Assembly: GCF_009760925.1 (NCBI RefSeq)
Contig: NZ_VRLV01000005.1
Location: 186,001 to 250,000, forward strand
Direction: 5' to 3'
Origin: Nonomuraea typhae
Lineage (GTDB): Bacteria; Actinomycetota; Actinomycetes; Streptosporangiales; Streptosporangiaceae
Length of the DNA: 64,000 nt
The position numbers and the translations under genes are program-made. Below are positions 8,060-16,153 of this stretch, in pieces (position 1 is the stretch's first letter; each line of letters begins with the position of its first letter). The notes under the pieces were generated by a model. It ran no database searches. It was not told the DNA's origin and saw only the letters and a list, made by a program, of their open reading frames with translations.

Positions 8060-8682
8060 TGCTCGTGCTTGTCGCCGGCGTGCTCTTCGCGGTGGTCGCC
8101 GTGCTCGTGGAGACGTGCCTTCCGGTGCTCATGGCACTGGACTGGTCGGTCATGAGCGGCATGTACTCCTTCGGCGTGGCGCATCCGGAGGTGACCGCGT
8201 TCACCCAGGTGTGGACGGACGTGTTCGGTCCCTGGCCGTGGCGGCTGGCCGTGGGTGCGGTGGCCGCCTACCTGGCGTGGCGCGGCGCCGTACGGCAGGC
8301 GGCCTGGGCGCTGACCGCGATCACCGCGGGCGGGGTCCTGGGCTGGCTGGTGAAGATCGTCACCGCCCGGCCCCGGCCGGAGCTGCCCGACCCGCTCTCG
8401 TCGGCGCTGCCGGACGCCGCCTTCCCCTCGGGGCACGCGGTGGCCGCCACCATCGGCGCCGGGATCTTCGTCCTGGTGCTCCGGTCTCGGCTGAGCCCCC
8501 ACGCCAGGGCGCTGGCCTGGGGGATCGCCGCCCTTCTCGCGGTGTCCGTGGCCTACACCCGGGTGGCGCTGACCGTGCACTGGCTGAGCGACGCGGTGGG
8601 CGGCGTGCTGCTCGGCCTGCTCGTGCTGAGTGTCACGACGGCCGCCTTCGCGGCCGGGCGCGCCCCGGCGCCGGTCAGATGA
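8059..8682 (+). CDS. PAP2-family membrane phosphatase
   Basis: A 207-residue integral membrane phosphatase with about five to six helices. All three parts of the PAP2 phosphatase signature are present: K99-x6-R106-P107, PSGH at 123-126 and R168-x5-H174-x3-D178. The family dephosphorylates phosphatidic acid, undecaprenyl pyrophosphate or related lipid phosphates at the membrane. Overlap of one base with the phospholipase D-like stop indicates coupling, so phosphatidate from that enzyme is a plausible substrate. Its 3' end overlaps the convergent glycosyltransferase by 8 bp. Confidence 0.92.
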   Translation: MLVLVAGVLFAVVAVLVETCLPVLMALDWSVMSGMYSFGVAHPEVTAFTQVWTDVFGPWPWRLAVGAVAAYLAWRGAVRQAAWALTAITAGGVLGWLVKIVTARPRPELPDPLSSALPDAAFPSGHAVAATIGAGIFVLVLRSRLSPHARALAWGIAALLAVSVAYTRVALTVHWLSDAVGGVLLGLLVLSVTTAAFAAGRAPAPVR

Positions 8683-10714
8683 GGACGTGGTCGCCCGGGT
8701 GGCCCACGAAGGAGAACTGCGCGTTGCGGGTCAGCTTGATGTGGTCGGCCTGCCAGGTGTGCATGCTGGCGTCGGCGCTGCGCCAGTAGACGAAGTTGAA
8801 CCGGTCGGCCGAGTAGATCTTGACCCCGTCCTCCTTCAGGCGGCGGACCAGGTGGGTGTCCTCGCCGCGGGTGATGTCGGCGAAGGGGTAGGCGTGGAAC
8901 ATCTCGGCCTTGCCCAGGAAGGTGCCGCCCTGGACCAGGAAGGAGTAGCGGTGCTCCAGGCCGGGCAGGCGGAGCATCGTGGTGTTGGAGCCCTCGAAGT
9001 AGCTGTAGTGGGCGCCCTTGCCGACCAGTTGCGCGTCGGTGTAGTCGAAGGCCCGGACCAGGTCCGACAGGTAGTGCTCGCCGTACAGGTTGTCGTCGTC
9101 CATCTTGGCGATCAGCTCGCCGTCGGCGGCGGCGATGCCGAGGTTCATGCAGGCGCCGAGGGACAGCTCCGCCGAGGCGGGCAACACGGTCACGTCCGAG
9201 ATGCCGGCCATGCGCGCCTTGTCGGCCACCACGACGGGGTCGATGTCGAGGCCGTGCAGGACCATCACGAGCTGGAGGGGGCGGTGGATCTGCCTGGCCA
9301 CCGAGGAGATCGCGTGCTCGATCTGGGCGGCGCGGTTGGTGGGCAGCACGACGGAGATCGAGCGGCTGCGCGGGGTGACCGGCTGTCCCAGGACCTGGAG
9401 GATCTGGTCCACGCGGTGGGAGAACAGGTGCTTGTCGAAGACCTCGCGCATGGCCAGGTGGCCCATGCGGGCGCGCAGCTCGGGGCTGTTGATGAGGTGG
9501 AGGACCTGGTTGTAGGACTCGATCGGCTCGCGGGCGATCGGGATCAGCTCGCCGAAGGTCTCCTCGATCGCGCGGGACCAGCCGGTGACGACCGGGGTGG
9601 AGCAGGCCGACAGCTCGAAGACGCGCCGGGCGCACATGGTCGGGGAGTCGAGCACGGAGTTGACGTTGAGGAAGACCTTGTACATGCGGTACGCGGCCAG
9701 CATCTGGTCGTAGGGGAGCTCGCCGACGATGTGCGGGCGGTACTTCTCCGGCCAGGCGTACTTCTCGTCCACCTCGCCGTTGCGGGCGAAGATGTGCAGG
9801 CCCAGCTCGCGCACCGGGTCGAGGACGGTCTCCATCTGCTCGCGGCGCTCGGGGTGCTTGTCGCGGAAGTACATGCCGGCGAAGACCACGTCGTGCAGGC
9901 GGCCCTGCTTCTGCTGGATCGGGTTGTGCACGCGGGGCTGGGCGGCGAACTGCAGTACGTCCACCCGGTCGTGTCCCAGAGTTTCCCGATATTTCGGCAG
10001 CATGTCGCCGTCACACGTGAACACGTAGTCGAACAGCTTGGCCGTGTCGATGAAGAAGTCGAAGTTGGGCGGGTCCTCCTTGTTCCAGAAGACCGTCGGG
10101 ATGCCCTCCTGCTTGCACCAGGCCACCAGCTCCCGCAGCGGCTCCTTGGGCGCGTTGGTCCCGGTCATCTGGTAGCGCCAGCGGCCCTGGTTCCCGTGCC
10201 AGGCGGATTCGCAGAACAGCAGGTCGGGCCGCTTGTCCGCGAAGATCTCCGGCCAGTCCTTGAGCCCGAACTCGATCTGGTCCCACTCGTAGCGGAAGGC
10301 CATCCGGGAGAAGTCGTCCAGGATCACGGCCACGCGCAGGTCGGGCCGGTTCACCGGCCCCAGCGGCCACTTGACCGCCGGGACCTCCACCGGCGGCGGC
10401 CGCTTGCCCGCCAGCTCGGTGATCTCGCTCACCGCCTGCTCGGGCGCCTTGGGCGCCTTGTCGTGCGAGCGCACCGCCTTGATGATCTGCCCCGGGCTCT
10501 TGGCGCCCAGGGCCTCGCCCAGCTTGAACGTCCGCTTGGCCTGTGTGGCCGCCAGCTTCCAGGTGGCGTAGGCGGCCTTGGCCTCGGCGATCTCCAGCCG
10601 CCTGCGCAGCTCCCTGATGTCGGCCTCGTAGCGCTCGACGAGCTTGCGCTCCTCCGGCAGCCAGTTGACGGGGCCGAGGCGCTGGTAGGTCGGCTCTTCT
10701 GGGGTTTCGGCCAT
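8675..10714 (-). CDS. Two-domain glycosyltransferase (CgeB-like plus GT2)
   Basis: A 679-residue protein with a short charged coiled coil at about 20-60. A CgeB/DUF3880-type glycosyltransferase region follows at about 125-425, with the C-terminal sugar-nucleotide part near VFELSACSTPVVT. A GT2 (GT-A) domain occupies about 430-679, with SVVLPTNRAAQIEHA and the metal-binding MDDDN near 550. Two glycosyltransfer centres in one chain suggest it adds two sugars in sequence to a surface polymer. It lies 58 bp downstream of wecB on the same strand, with a hairpin between them. No transmembrane segment is seen, so it works in the cytoplasm. Confidence 0.85.
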   Translation of the reverse strand: MAETPEEPTYQRLGPVNWLPEERKLVERYEADIRELRRRLEIAEAKAAYATWKLAATQAKRTFKLGEALGAKSPGQIIKAVRSHDKAPKAPEQAVSEITELAGKRPPPVEVPAVKWPLGPVNRPDLRVAVILDDFSRMAFRYEWDQIEFGLKDWPEIFADKRPDLLFCESAWHGNQGRWRYQMTGTNAPKEPLRELVAWCKQEGIPTVFWNKEDPPNFDFFIDTAKLFDYVFTCDGDMLPKYRETLGHDRVDVLQFAAQPRVHNPIQQKQGRLHDVVFAGMYFRDKHPERREQMETVLDPVRELGLHIFARNGEVDEKYAWPEKYRPHIVGELPYDQMLAAYRMYKVFLNVNSVLDSPTMCARRVFELSACSTPVVTGWSRAIEETFGELIPIAREPIESYNQVLHLINSPELRARMGHLAMREVFDKHLFSHRVDQILQVLGQPVTPRSRSISVVLPTNRAAQIEHAISSVARQIHRPLQLVMVLHGLDIDPVVVADKARMAGISDVTVLPASAELSLGACMNLGIAAADGELIAKMDDDNLYGEHYLSDLVRAFDYTDAQLVGKGAHYSYFEGSNTTMLRLPGLEHRYSFLVQGGTFLGKAEMFHAYPFADITRGEDTHLVRRLKEDGVKIYSADRFNFVYWRSADASMHTWQADHIKLTRNAQFSFVGHPGDHVLI

Positions 10715-10749
10715 GGTCGCTCGCCTATCGCTTCGTGGGGTTTTGTCAT

Positions 10750-10769
10750 GGTACGGCGGAAGCCGTACC
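10750..10769 (-). terminator. 8-bp hairpin between wecB and the glycosyltransferase
   Basis: GGTACGGC-GGAA-GCCGTACC is a perfect 8-bp stem with a 4-base loop just after the wecB stop. On the minus strand no U tract follows, so it may be a weak terminator, attenuator or mRNA-processing structure rather than a strong intrinsic terminator. Confidence 0.45.
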
Positions 10770-10772
10770 GAA

Positions 10773-11903
10773 TCACTCGAAACGGGTGCCCTGCGAGGCC
10801 GGAGAAAGGTTGTCGCCCTTCAGCCAGGCGGCCACGACCCGGGCGATGCGCGGGCCCGCGGCGCCGTCCCACAGCGGCGGCAGCTCACCGGACGGCGTCG
10901 CCGCCCCGTCGGCCAGCGCCTTGTCCGCCGCGGCGGGCAGCGAGGCCGGAGTGACCAGGCGGTTCGTGCCGTGGGTGATGGTGACCGGGCGCTCGGTGTT
11001 GGGCCGCACGGTCAGGCAGGGGACGCCGAGCATGGTCGATTCCTCCTGCACCCCGCCCGAGTCGGTGACGACCAGCGTCGCGCCGCGCACCAGCGACAGG
11101 AAGTCCACGTACCCCAGCGGATCGACGACCTTCACGCCCGGCCCGTCCACGAGCCCCGCCTCCGCCAGCCGCGCACGGCCCCGCGGATGGATCGGCACGA
11201 CCAGCGGGATGCGCTCGGCCACGGCCAGGACGCCGTCGACCAGTTCCCTGGCCGCCTCCGGCGTGTCCACGTTGGCCGGCCGGTGCAGGGTGGCCACGGC
11301 ATAGCGAGACGGTACGCCCAGCCGCTTCTGCACCGGCGCCGGGTCCAGCTTGGGCAGCGCCGAGAACAAGCTGTCGATCATCGGGTTGCCGACGAAGTGC
11401 ACCTTCTCCGGCGCCACGCCCTCGCGGGCCAGGAACTGCAGCGCGTCCGGCGAGGTGGTGAACAGCAGGTCGGACAGCGAGTCGGTGACGATCCTGTTGA
11501 CCTCCTCCGGCATGCCCCGGTCGAAGGAGCGCAGGCCCGCCTCGACGTGCGCGGTCCTGATGCCGAGCTTCGCGGCGACCAGGATCGCGGCCAGCGTGGA
11601 GTTGACGTCGCCGTAGACCACGACCAGGTCGGGCTCGTGCCCGGTGAAGACCTCTTCGAGGCCGACGAGCAGGGCGGCCGTCTGCTTGGCGTGGGTGCCG
11701 GAGCCGACGGCCAGGTTGGCGATCGGGTCGGGCAGCGCGAGGTCACGGAAGAACACGTCCGACATCAGTTCGTCGTAGTGCTGACCTGTGTGGACGATGC
11801 CCTGACGCACACCGAGTTCGCCGAGAGCCCGGACGACCGGGGCGGCCTTCACGAAGTTGGGCCGGGCGCCCAGCACGTGGAGGACCAGGGGGTTCTCCCT
11901 CAT
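10773..11903 (-). CDS. wecB: UDP-N-acetylglucosamine 2-epimerase (non-hydrolysing)
   Basis: A 376-residue epimerase interconverting UDP-GlcNAc and UDP-ManNAc in the cytoplasm. Family landmarks are GARPNFVKAAPVVRAL at 12-27, TGQHYDELMSD, YGDVNSTLA, HVEAGLRSFDR and the C-terminal DSGGVQEE with RPNTERP. Length is typical. The divergent glycosyltransferase and wecC start close by. Together with WecC the product pool should be UDP-ManNAcA, a precursor of teichuronic-acid-like or enterobacterial-antigen-like polymers. Confidence 0.95.
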   Translation of the reverse strand: MRENPLVLHVLGARPNFVKAAPVVRALGELGVRQGIVHTGQHYDELMSDVFFRDLALPDPIANLAVGSGTHAKQTAALLVGLEEVFTGHEPDLVVVYGDVNSTLAAILVAAKLGIRTAHVEAGLRSFDRGMPEEVNRIVTDSLSDLLFTTSPDALQFLAREGVAPEKVHFVGNPMIDSLFSALPKLDPAPVQKRLGVPSRYAVATLHRPANVDTPEAARELVDGVLAVAERIPLVVPIHPRGRARLAEAGLVDGPGVKVVDPLGYVDFLSLVRGATLVVTDSGGVQEESTMLGVPCLTVRPNTERPVTITHGTNRLVTPASLPAAADKALADGAATPSGELPPLWDGAAGPRIARVVAAWLKGDNLSPASQGTRFE

Positions 11904-11960
11904 TGACCTCGCCTTTCATTGCGAAAAGGGGAAAAACGTTGCCTATGGTACGGTCCTGGC

Positions 11961-13625
11961 GTGGTATCCGACGCCAGACGTAAGGTTTCCGCCAAGTCGG
12001 CCCGAGCGGGCGTCGGCGGGCTACTCAAAGGCTTCGTCCAGCACCCGATCATCGTCTCCCGCGTCGTCGTGACGAAGGTGAAGTCGGATCCGGTGCGGGT
12101 GGCCCAGGCGGCCGCGGACGCGCTTCCGCCGCGGCTGCGCCCCTTCGTGGGCAAGGTCGCCTGGCCCGCCGCGCGCAAACTGCGCTGGGCCATCCGCAAG
12201 GTCAGCATGCGAGCCGTCCAGCAGCCGTGGAACGAGGCCAAGGACCACTGGGACGCCGGGCGCATCACCGAGGCCGCACAGGTGCTCGAGCCGCACACCA
12301 AATACCCCTTCGTGCACCGGCGGGCCGCCTACTACCGGGGCGAACTGGCCGCGATCAGCCCGGACCCCATCCCGCCCAAGCCGCCCGTGGAGATCGGGGA
12401 GCGGGTCACCGGGCGCGTGCTGCACTGCGTCACCAACGCCCTGCCGTACACACAGGCCGGGTACACCGTGCGGACGCACCGCATCGTCACCGCGCAGAAG
12501 GCGGCCGGGCTCGACCCGCACGTGGTCACGAGCTGGGGCTGGCCGATGCTGCAGGGGCACGCCGACGCCACGCCGTACGAGGAGGTCGAAGGCATCCCGT
12601 ACTACCGGCTGCTGCCGGACGGGCGCGGTGAGATGCCGTTCGAGACCACCGGGCGCATCATCCGCGGCGCCGACGAGGTGACCAAGCTCGTCGAAAAGCT
12701 GCGGCCCCAGGTTCTGCACGCCGCCACCGACCACCGCAACGGCTCGGTCGCGCAGGCCGTACGGCAGCGCACCGGGACCCCGTTCGTCTACGAGGTGCGC
12801 GGCTTCCTGGAGGAGACCTGGGTCTCGCGCGACCCCGAGGTGCGCACCGGCAGCCAGCGGGCGGTGCTGCAGCGCGAGCGCGAGGCGTTCCTCATGCGCG
12901 AGGCCGACGCGGTCGTCACGCTGGCCGAGACGATGGCGACGGAGATCGTCGAGCGCGGGGTGCCGCGCGAGAACATCTACCTGGCGCCGAACGCGGTGGA
13001 CGACTCGCTGCTGAGCGTCGCCTACGACGGCGCCTCGTTCCGCCGGGAGATGGGCATCGCCGACGGCGAGATCGTCGTCGGATCGGTCTCCAGCATCGTC
13101 GGCTACGAGGGCTTCGCCACGCTGTTGCGCGCCGCCGCGCTCCTGCGCGACGAGGGCACGCCGGTGCGGGCGCTCATCGTCGGCGACGGCAGCGAGCGGG
13201 ACAACCTCCTCGCCCTGGTCGAGGAACTGGGCCTGAACAGCGCGATCCTGCCCGGCCGAGTCGTTCCTGAAGAAGCGCTGAAGGCTCAGGCGGCCATCGA
13301 CATCTTCGTCTGCCCGCGAGAGGACCTGCGGGTTTGCCGACTCGTTACGCCATTGAAACCCGTCGAGGCGATGGCACTCGGAAAGCCGGTCGTGCTCAGC
13401 GATCTGCCCGCGTTGTCCGAGCTCGTGGGCTCCGACGGCGCCGGCCTGCTGGTGCCGCCCGGGGACCCCGAGGCGTTGGCCAAGGCGCTGGCCGGGCTGC
13501 GTGAGGACCCGGCCAGGCGCGCTGAGATGGGTGAGGCGGGACGGGCGGAAGTGGCGGCCAAGCGGACCTGGAGCCGTGTCGCCGAGACTTATCGAACACT
13601 CTATCGAAACATTGCCGAAAAATGA
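11961..13625 (+). CDS. GT4-family glycosyltransferase
   Basis: A GT-B fold glycosyltransferase of 554 residues from the GTG at 11961. A basic N-terminal stretch of about 130 residues precedes the catalytic region (LHCVTNALPYTQAGYTVRT). The C-terminal nucleotide-sugar domain holds VGSVSSIVGYEG, LIVGDGSERD and the PLKPVEAMALGKPVV motif with its E-x7-E-like glutamate. I chose GTG 11961 because TATGGT at 11944-11949 forms a -10 element placing the transcript start close to it; a TTG at 11919 is the longer alternative. It is divergent from wecB and belongs to the surface-polysaccharide cluster. Donor and acceptor are unknown. Confidence 0.85.
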   Translation: MVSDARRKVSAKSARAGVGGLLKGFVQHPIIVSRVVVTKVKSDPVRVAQAAADALPPRLRPFVGKVAWPAARKLRWAIRKVSMRAVQQPWNEAKDHWDAGRITEAAQVLEPHTKYPFVHRRAAYYRGELAAISPDPIPPKPPVEIGERVTGRVLHCVTNALPYTQAGYTVRTHRIVTAQKAAGLDPHVVTSWGWPMLQGHADATPYEEVEGIPYYRLLPDGRGEMPFETTGRIIRGADEVTKLVEKLRPQVLHAATDHRNGSVAQAVRQRTGTPFVYEVRGFLEETWVSRDPEVRTGSQRAVLQREREAFLMREADAVVTLAETMATEIVERGVPRENIYLAPNAVDDSLLSVAYDGASFRREMGIADGEIVVGSVSSIVGYEGFATLLRAAALLRDEGTPVRALIVGDGSERDNLLALVEELGLNSAILPGRVVPEEALKAQAAIDIFVCPREDLRVCRLVTPLKPVEAMALGKPVVLSDLPALSELVGSDGAGLLVPPGDPEALAKALAGLREDPARRAEMGEAGRAEVAAKRTWSRVAETYRTLYRNIAEK

Positions 13626-13740
13626 CTCGCGATTTGGCTTCCGTATGCGATGGGTTCTGTCGCATTAGGCGTGAGCTGAGTGGACTTGAGATAGCCTTTG
13701 CCACCATGAAGTGTTGTTTCCGGCTTGCCAAGGTACAGCT

Positions 13741-15003
13741 GTGACAGAAATCGACCTGGCTGTCATCGGTCTGGGATACGTCGGCATGCCGCTGGCCAAG
13801 GAGGCCGTGGCGGCTGGACTGCGGGTTGTCGGCGTCGACGTCGACCCCCGCAAGGTCGACGCGCTCAACGCCGGGCAGTCCTACATCGATGACCTGACGG
13901 ACGCCGACCTCGAGCACATGCTGGCCAACGGCTTCAGCGCCACACTCGACGAGTCCGTGCTGGCCCAGAGCAACACGATCGTCATCTGCGTACCCACGCC
14001 GCTGGACGAGGACCACCGCCCGGACCTGTCCGCGGTCGAGGGCGCCACCGGCACGGTCGCGCGCAACCTCACCCCGGGCACGCTCGTCGTGCTCGAATCC
14101 ACCACCTGGCCCGGCACCACCGACGAGGTGGCCCGCCCCCTGCTCGAGACCTCCGGTCTCCAGGCCGGCCAGGACTTCCACCTCGCCTTCTCGCCCGAGC
14201 GCATCGACCCGGGCAACCCGAAGTTCGGCCTGCGCAACACACCCAAGGTCGTCGGCGGCTACACCATCGCCTGCCGCGACCGCGCCGCCGCCTTCTACGC
14301 GCAGTTCATCGAGCAGGTCGTGCCCGTCAGCGGCACCCGCGAGGCCGAAATGGCCAAGCTTCTCGAGAACACCTACCGGCACGTCAACATCGCCCTCGTC
14401 AACGAGATGGCGATCTTCTGCGACGAGCTCGGCATCAACCTCTGGGAAGCCATCGAGGCGGCCGCCACCAAGCCGTTCGGCTTCCAGAAGTTCCTCCCCG
14501 GCCCCGGCGTCGGCGGGCACTGCATCCCCGTCGACCCGTCGTACCTGTCGTACACGGTCCGCAAGCTCGGCTACCCGTTCCGCTTCGTCGAGCTGGCCCA
14601 GGAGATCAACGAGCGCATGCCGTCCTATGTGGTGGCCCGCGTTCAGCGCCTGCTCAACCGCGACAAGAAAGCGGTCAACGGCGCCAAGGTGGTCATGCTC
14701 GGCGTGACCTACAAAGAGGACATCGCCGACGAGCGCGAGACGCCGGCCCTGCCGGTGGCCCGCGCCCTGCTCGAACTGGGCGCCGACCTCTCCTACGTCG
14801 ATCCGCACGTCAAGGAATGGATCGTCGACGGCACTCCGGTGCCGCGCGAGGAGGAACTGGCCCAGGCGGTAGTGGAGGCGGACGTGACCCTGCTCCTGCA
14901 GAAGCACGCCGCCTTCGACCTCGGGATGATCGAGGAGAAGGCCCGGCTCGTGCTGGACACCCGCGGTGTGCTCACCGAGGGTGAACGGGTCGAGCGGCTG
15001 TAG
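13741..15003 (+). CDS. wecC: UDP-N-acetyl-D-mannosamine dehydrogenase
   Basis: A 420-residue nucleotide-sugar dehydrogenase that oxidises the C6 hydroxyl twice using NAD. The Rossmann motif GLGYVGMP begins at residue 10, PTPLDEDHRPDLS follows, and the catalytic Cys261 lies in GPGVGGHCIPVDP. The C-terminal UDP-binding domain includes GVTYKEDIADERETPA. The GTG at 13741 has AAGG 7-8 nt upstream; an ATG-side extension to 13711 would remove the ribosome site. UDP-ManNAc is the best substrate guess because wecB lies in the same cluster; UDP-GlcNAc or UDP-glucose cannot be excluded from sequence alone. Confidence 0.9.
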   Translation: MTEIDLAVIGLGYVGMPLAKEAVAAGLRVVGVDVDPRKVDALNAGQSYIDDLTDADLEHMLANGFSATLDESVLAQSNTIVICVPTPLDEDHRPDLSAVEGATGTVARNLTPGTLVVLESTTWPGTTDEVARPLLETSGLQAGQDFHLAFSPERIDPGNPKFGLRNTPKVVGGYTIACRDRAAAFYAQFIEQVVPVSGTREAEMAKLLENTYRHVNIALVNEMAIFCDELGINLWEAIEAAATKPFGFQKFLPGPGVGGHCIPVDPSYLSYTVRKLGYPFRFVELAQEINERMPSYVVARVQRLLNRDKKAVNGAKVVMLGVTYKEDIADERETPALPVARALLELGADLSYVDPHVKEWIVDGTPVPREEELAQAVVEADVTLLLQKHAAFDLGMIEEKARLVLDTRGVLTEGERVERL

Positions 15004-15021
15004 CGACGGAGGCTGCGCGCA

Positions 15022-16110
15022 GTGCACGTGCTCGTCATGACGGTGGTGCATCACCCCGAGGACGCCAGGATCCTGCATCGGCAGATCCGTGCGCTCGTCG
15101 ATGCCGGTCATGAAGTCACGTACGCCGCGCCGTACACCGCACGTGGGGTCGTCCCCCGCTCGTGGGTGAACGGCGTGGACCTTCCGCGTGCCGCCGAACG
15201 CCGCCGGTTCTCGGCGGTGATGGCCGCGCGCAAGGTCTTCAAGAAGATGCGGACCAAGGTCGACCTGGTCCTCATCCACGACCCGGAGCTGCTCTTCGCG
15301 ATCTGGGGCGTGCGCAAGCGCCCGCCCGTGGTGTGGGACGTGCACGAGGACACGCCGGCCACGCTGTCGCTCAAGCCGTGGCTGCCGTCGTTCCTGCGCC
15401 CGCCGGTCCGCTTCCTCGCCCGGCTTCTCGAGGGTACGGCGGAGCGGCACCTTCACCTGCTGCTGGCCGAGACCGCCTACGCGGGCCGGTTCAAGCACGC
15501 GCACCTGATCGTGCCCAACGAGACCTGGGTGCCGGACACGGTCACCGCCCCGGGCGGCGACCGGGTGGTCTACCTGGGCTGGCTGTCGTGGGCCCGCGGC
15601 GTGCGGGAGGCGGTCGAGGTGGCCCGCATCCTGCAGCCGTACAAGGTGGCGGTCGAGCTGATCGGCTACGCCGACCCGCAGAGCCGGCCCATGCTCAACG
15701 AGGCCGTGGCGGAGGGCGTGCTGGAATGGCGCGACTTCATGCCGAACGACGAGGCCCTGAAGCGCCTGGACGGTGCCCTCGCGGGCCTGTCGCTGCTGCA
15801 CGACGAGCCGAACTACCGCCACTCCATGCCCACGAAGATCGTGGAGTACATGGCGCACGGCATCCCCGTGATCACGACCCCGTCGCCGCGCGCGGTGGAG
15901 CTCGTCGAGCGCTACGAGAGCGGCGTCGTCGTCCCCTGGCAGGATCCCAAGGCGGTGGCCCAGGCCGTCCTGACGCTCCGCGACGACGTGCGCGAACGTC
16001 AGGGTCAGGGCGCCCGTGGCTACGCCGCCGCCCGCGCCAACCACCACTGGCCGAACTCGGCCAAGCGTTTCGTGTCTCAGCTCGAGGCATGGGCCGGGGT
16101 GGCGAAGTAG
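15022..16110 (+). CDS. GT4-family glycosyltransferase
   Basis: A 362-residue GT-B glycosyltransferase. The N-terminal domain has VLVMTVVHHPEDARI and the IHDPELLF motif; the C-terminal domain has VVYLGWLSWARGVREAVE and PTKIVEYMAHGIPVI with the donor-binding glutamate. The GTG start follows a GGAGG site. It lies 18 bp after wecC and is probably cotranscribed. It may transfer ManNAcA made by WecB/WecC, an inference from position only. Confidence 0.88.
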   Translation: MHVLVMTVVHHPEDARILHRQIRALVDAGHEVTYAAPYTARGVVPRSWVNGVDLPRAAERRRFSAVMAARKVFKKMRTKVDLVLIHDPELLFAIWGVRKRPPVVWDVHEDTPATLSLKPWLPSFLRPPVRFLARLLEGTAERHLHLLLAETAYAGRFKHAHLIVPNETWVPDTVTAPGGDRVVYLGWLSWARGVREAVEVARILQPYKVAVELIGYADPQSRPMLNEAVAEGVLEWRDFMPNDEALKRLDGALAGLSLLHDEPNYRHSMPTKIVEYMAHGIPVITTPSPRAVELVERYESGVVVPWQDPKAVAQAVLTLRDDVRERQGQGARGYAAARANHHWPNSAKRFVSQLEAWAGVAK

Positions 16111-16140
16111 CTGTTTATTTCCGGCACATCACCCCGCGGG

Positions 16141-16146
16141 TAGGTT
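16141..16146 (+). promoter_or_regulatory. Leaderless-type -10 box TAGGTT
   Basis: TAGGTT fits the actinobacterial TANNNT -10 consensus and is followed by exactly seven bases before the GTG at 16154. This is the spacing of leaderless transcripts and supports that start. Confidence 0.55.
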
Positions 16147-16153
16147 CCTGATC

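Noticed and set aside
11919..11960. TTG at 11919 as the start of the GT4 gene
   Set aside because: The segment overlaps the likely promoter (-10 TATGGT at 11944) and encodes no conserved sequence; GTG 11961 fits better.
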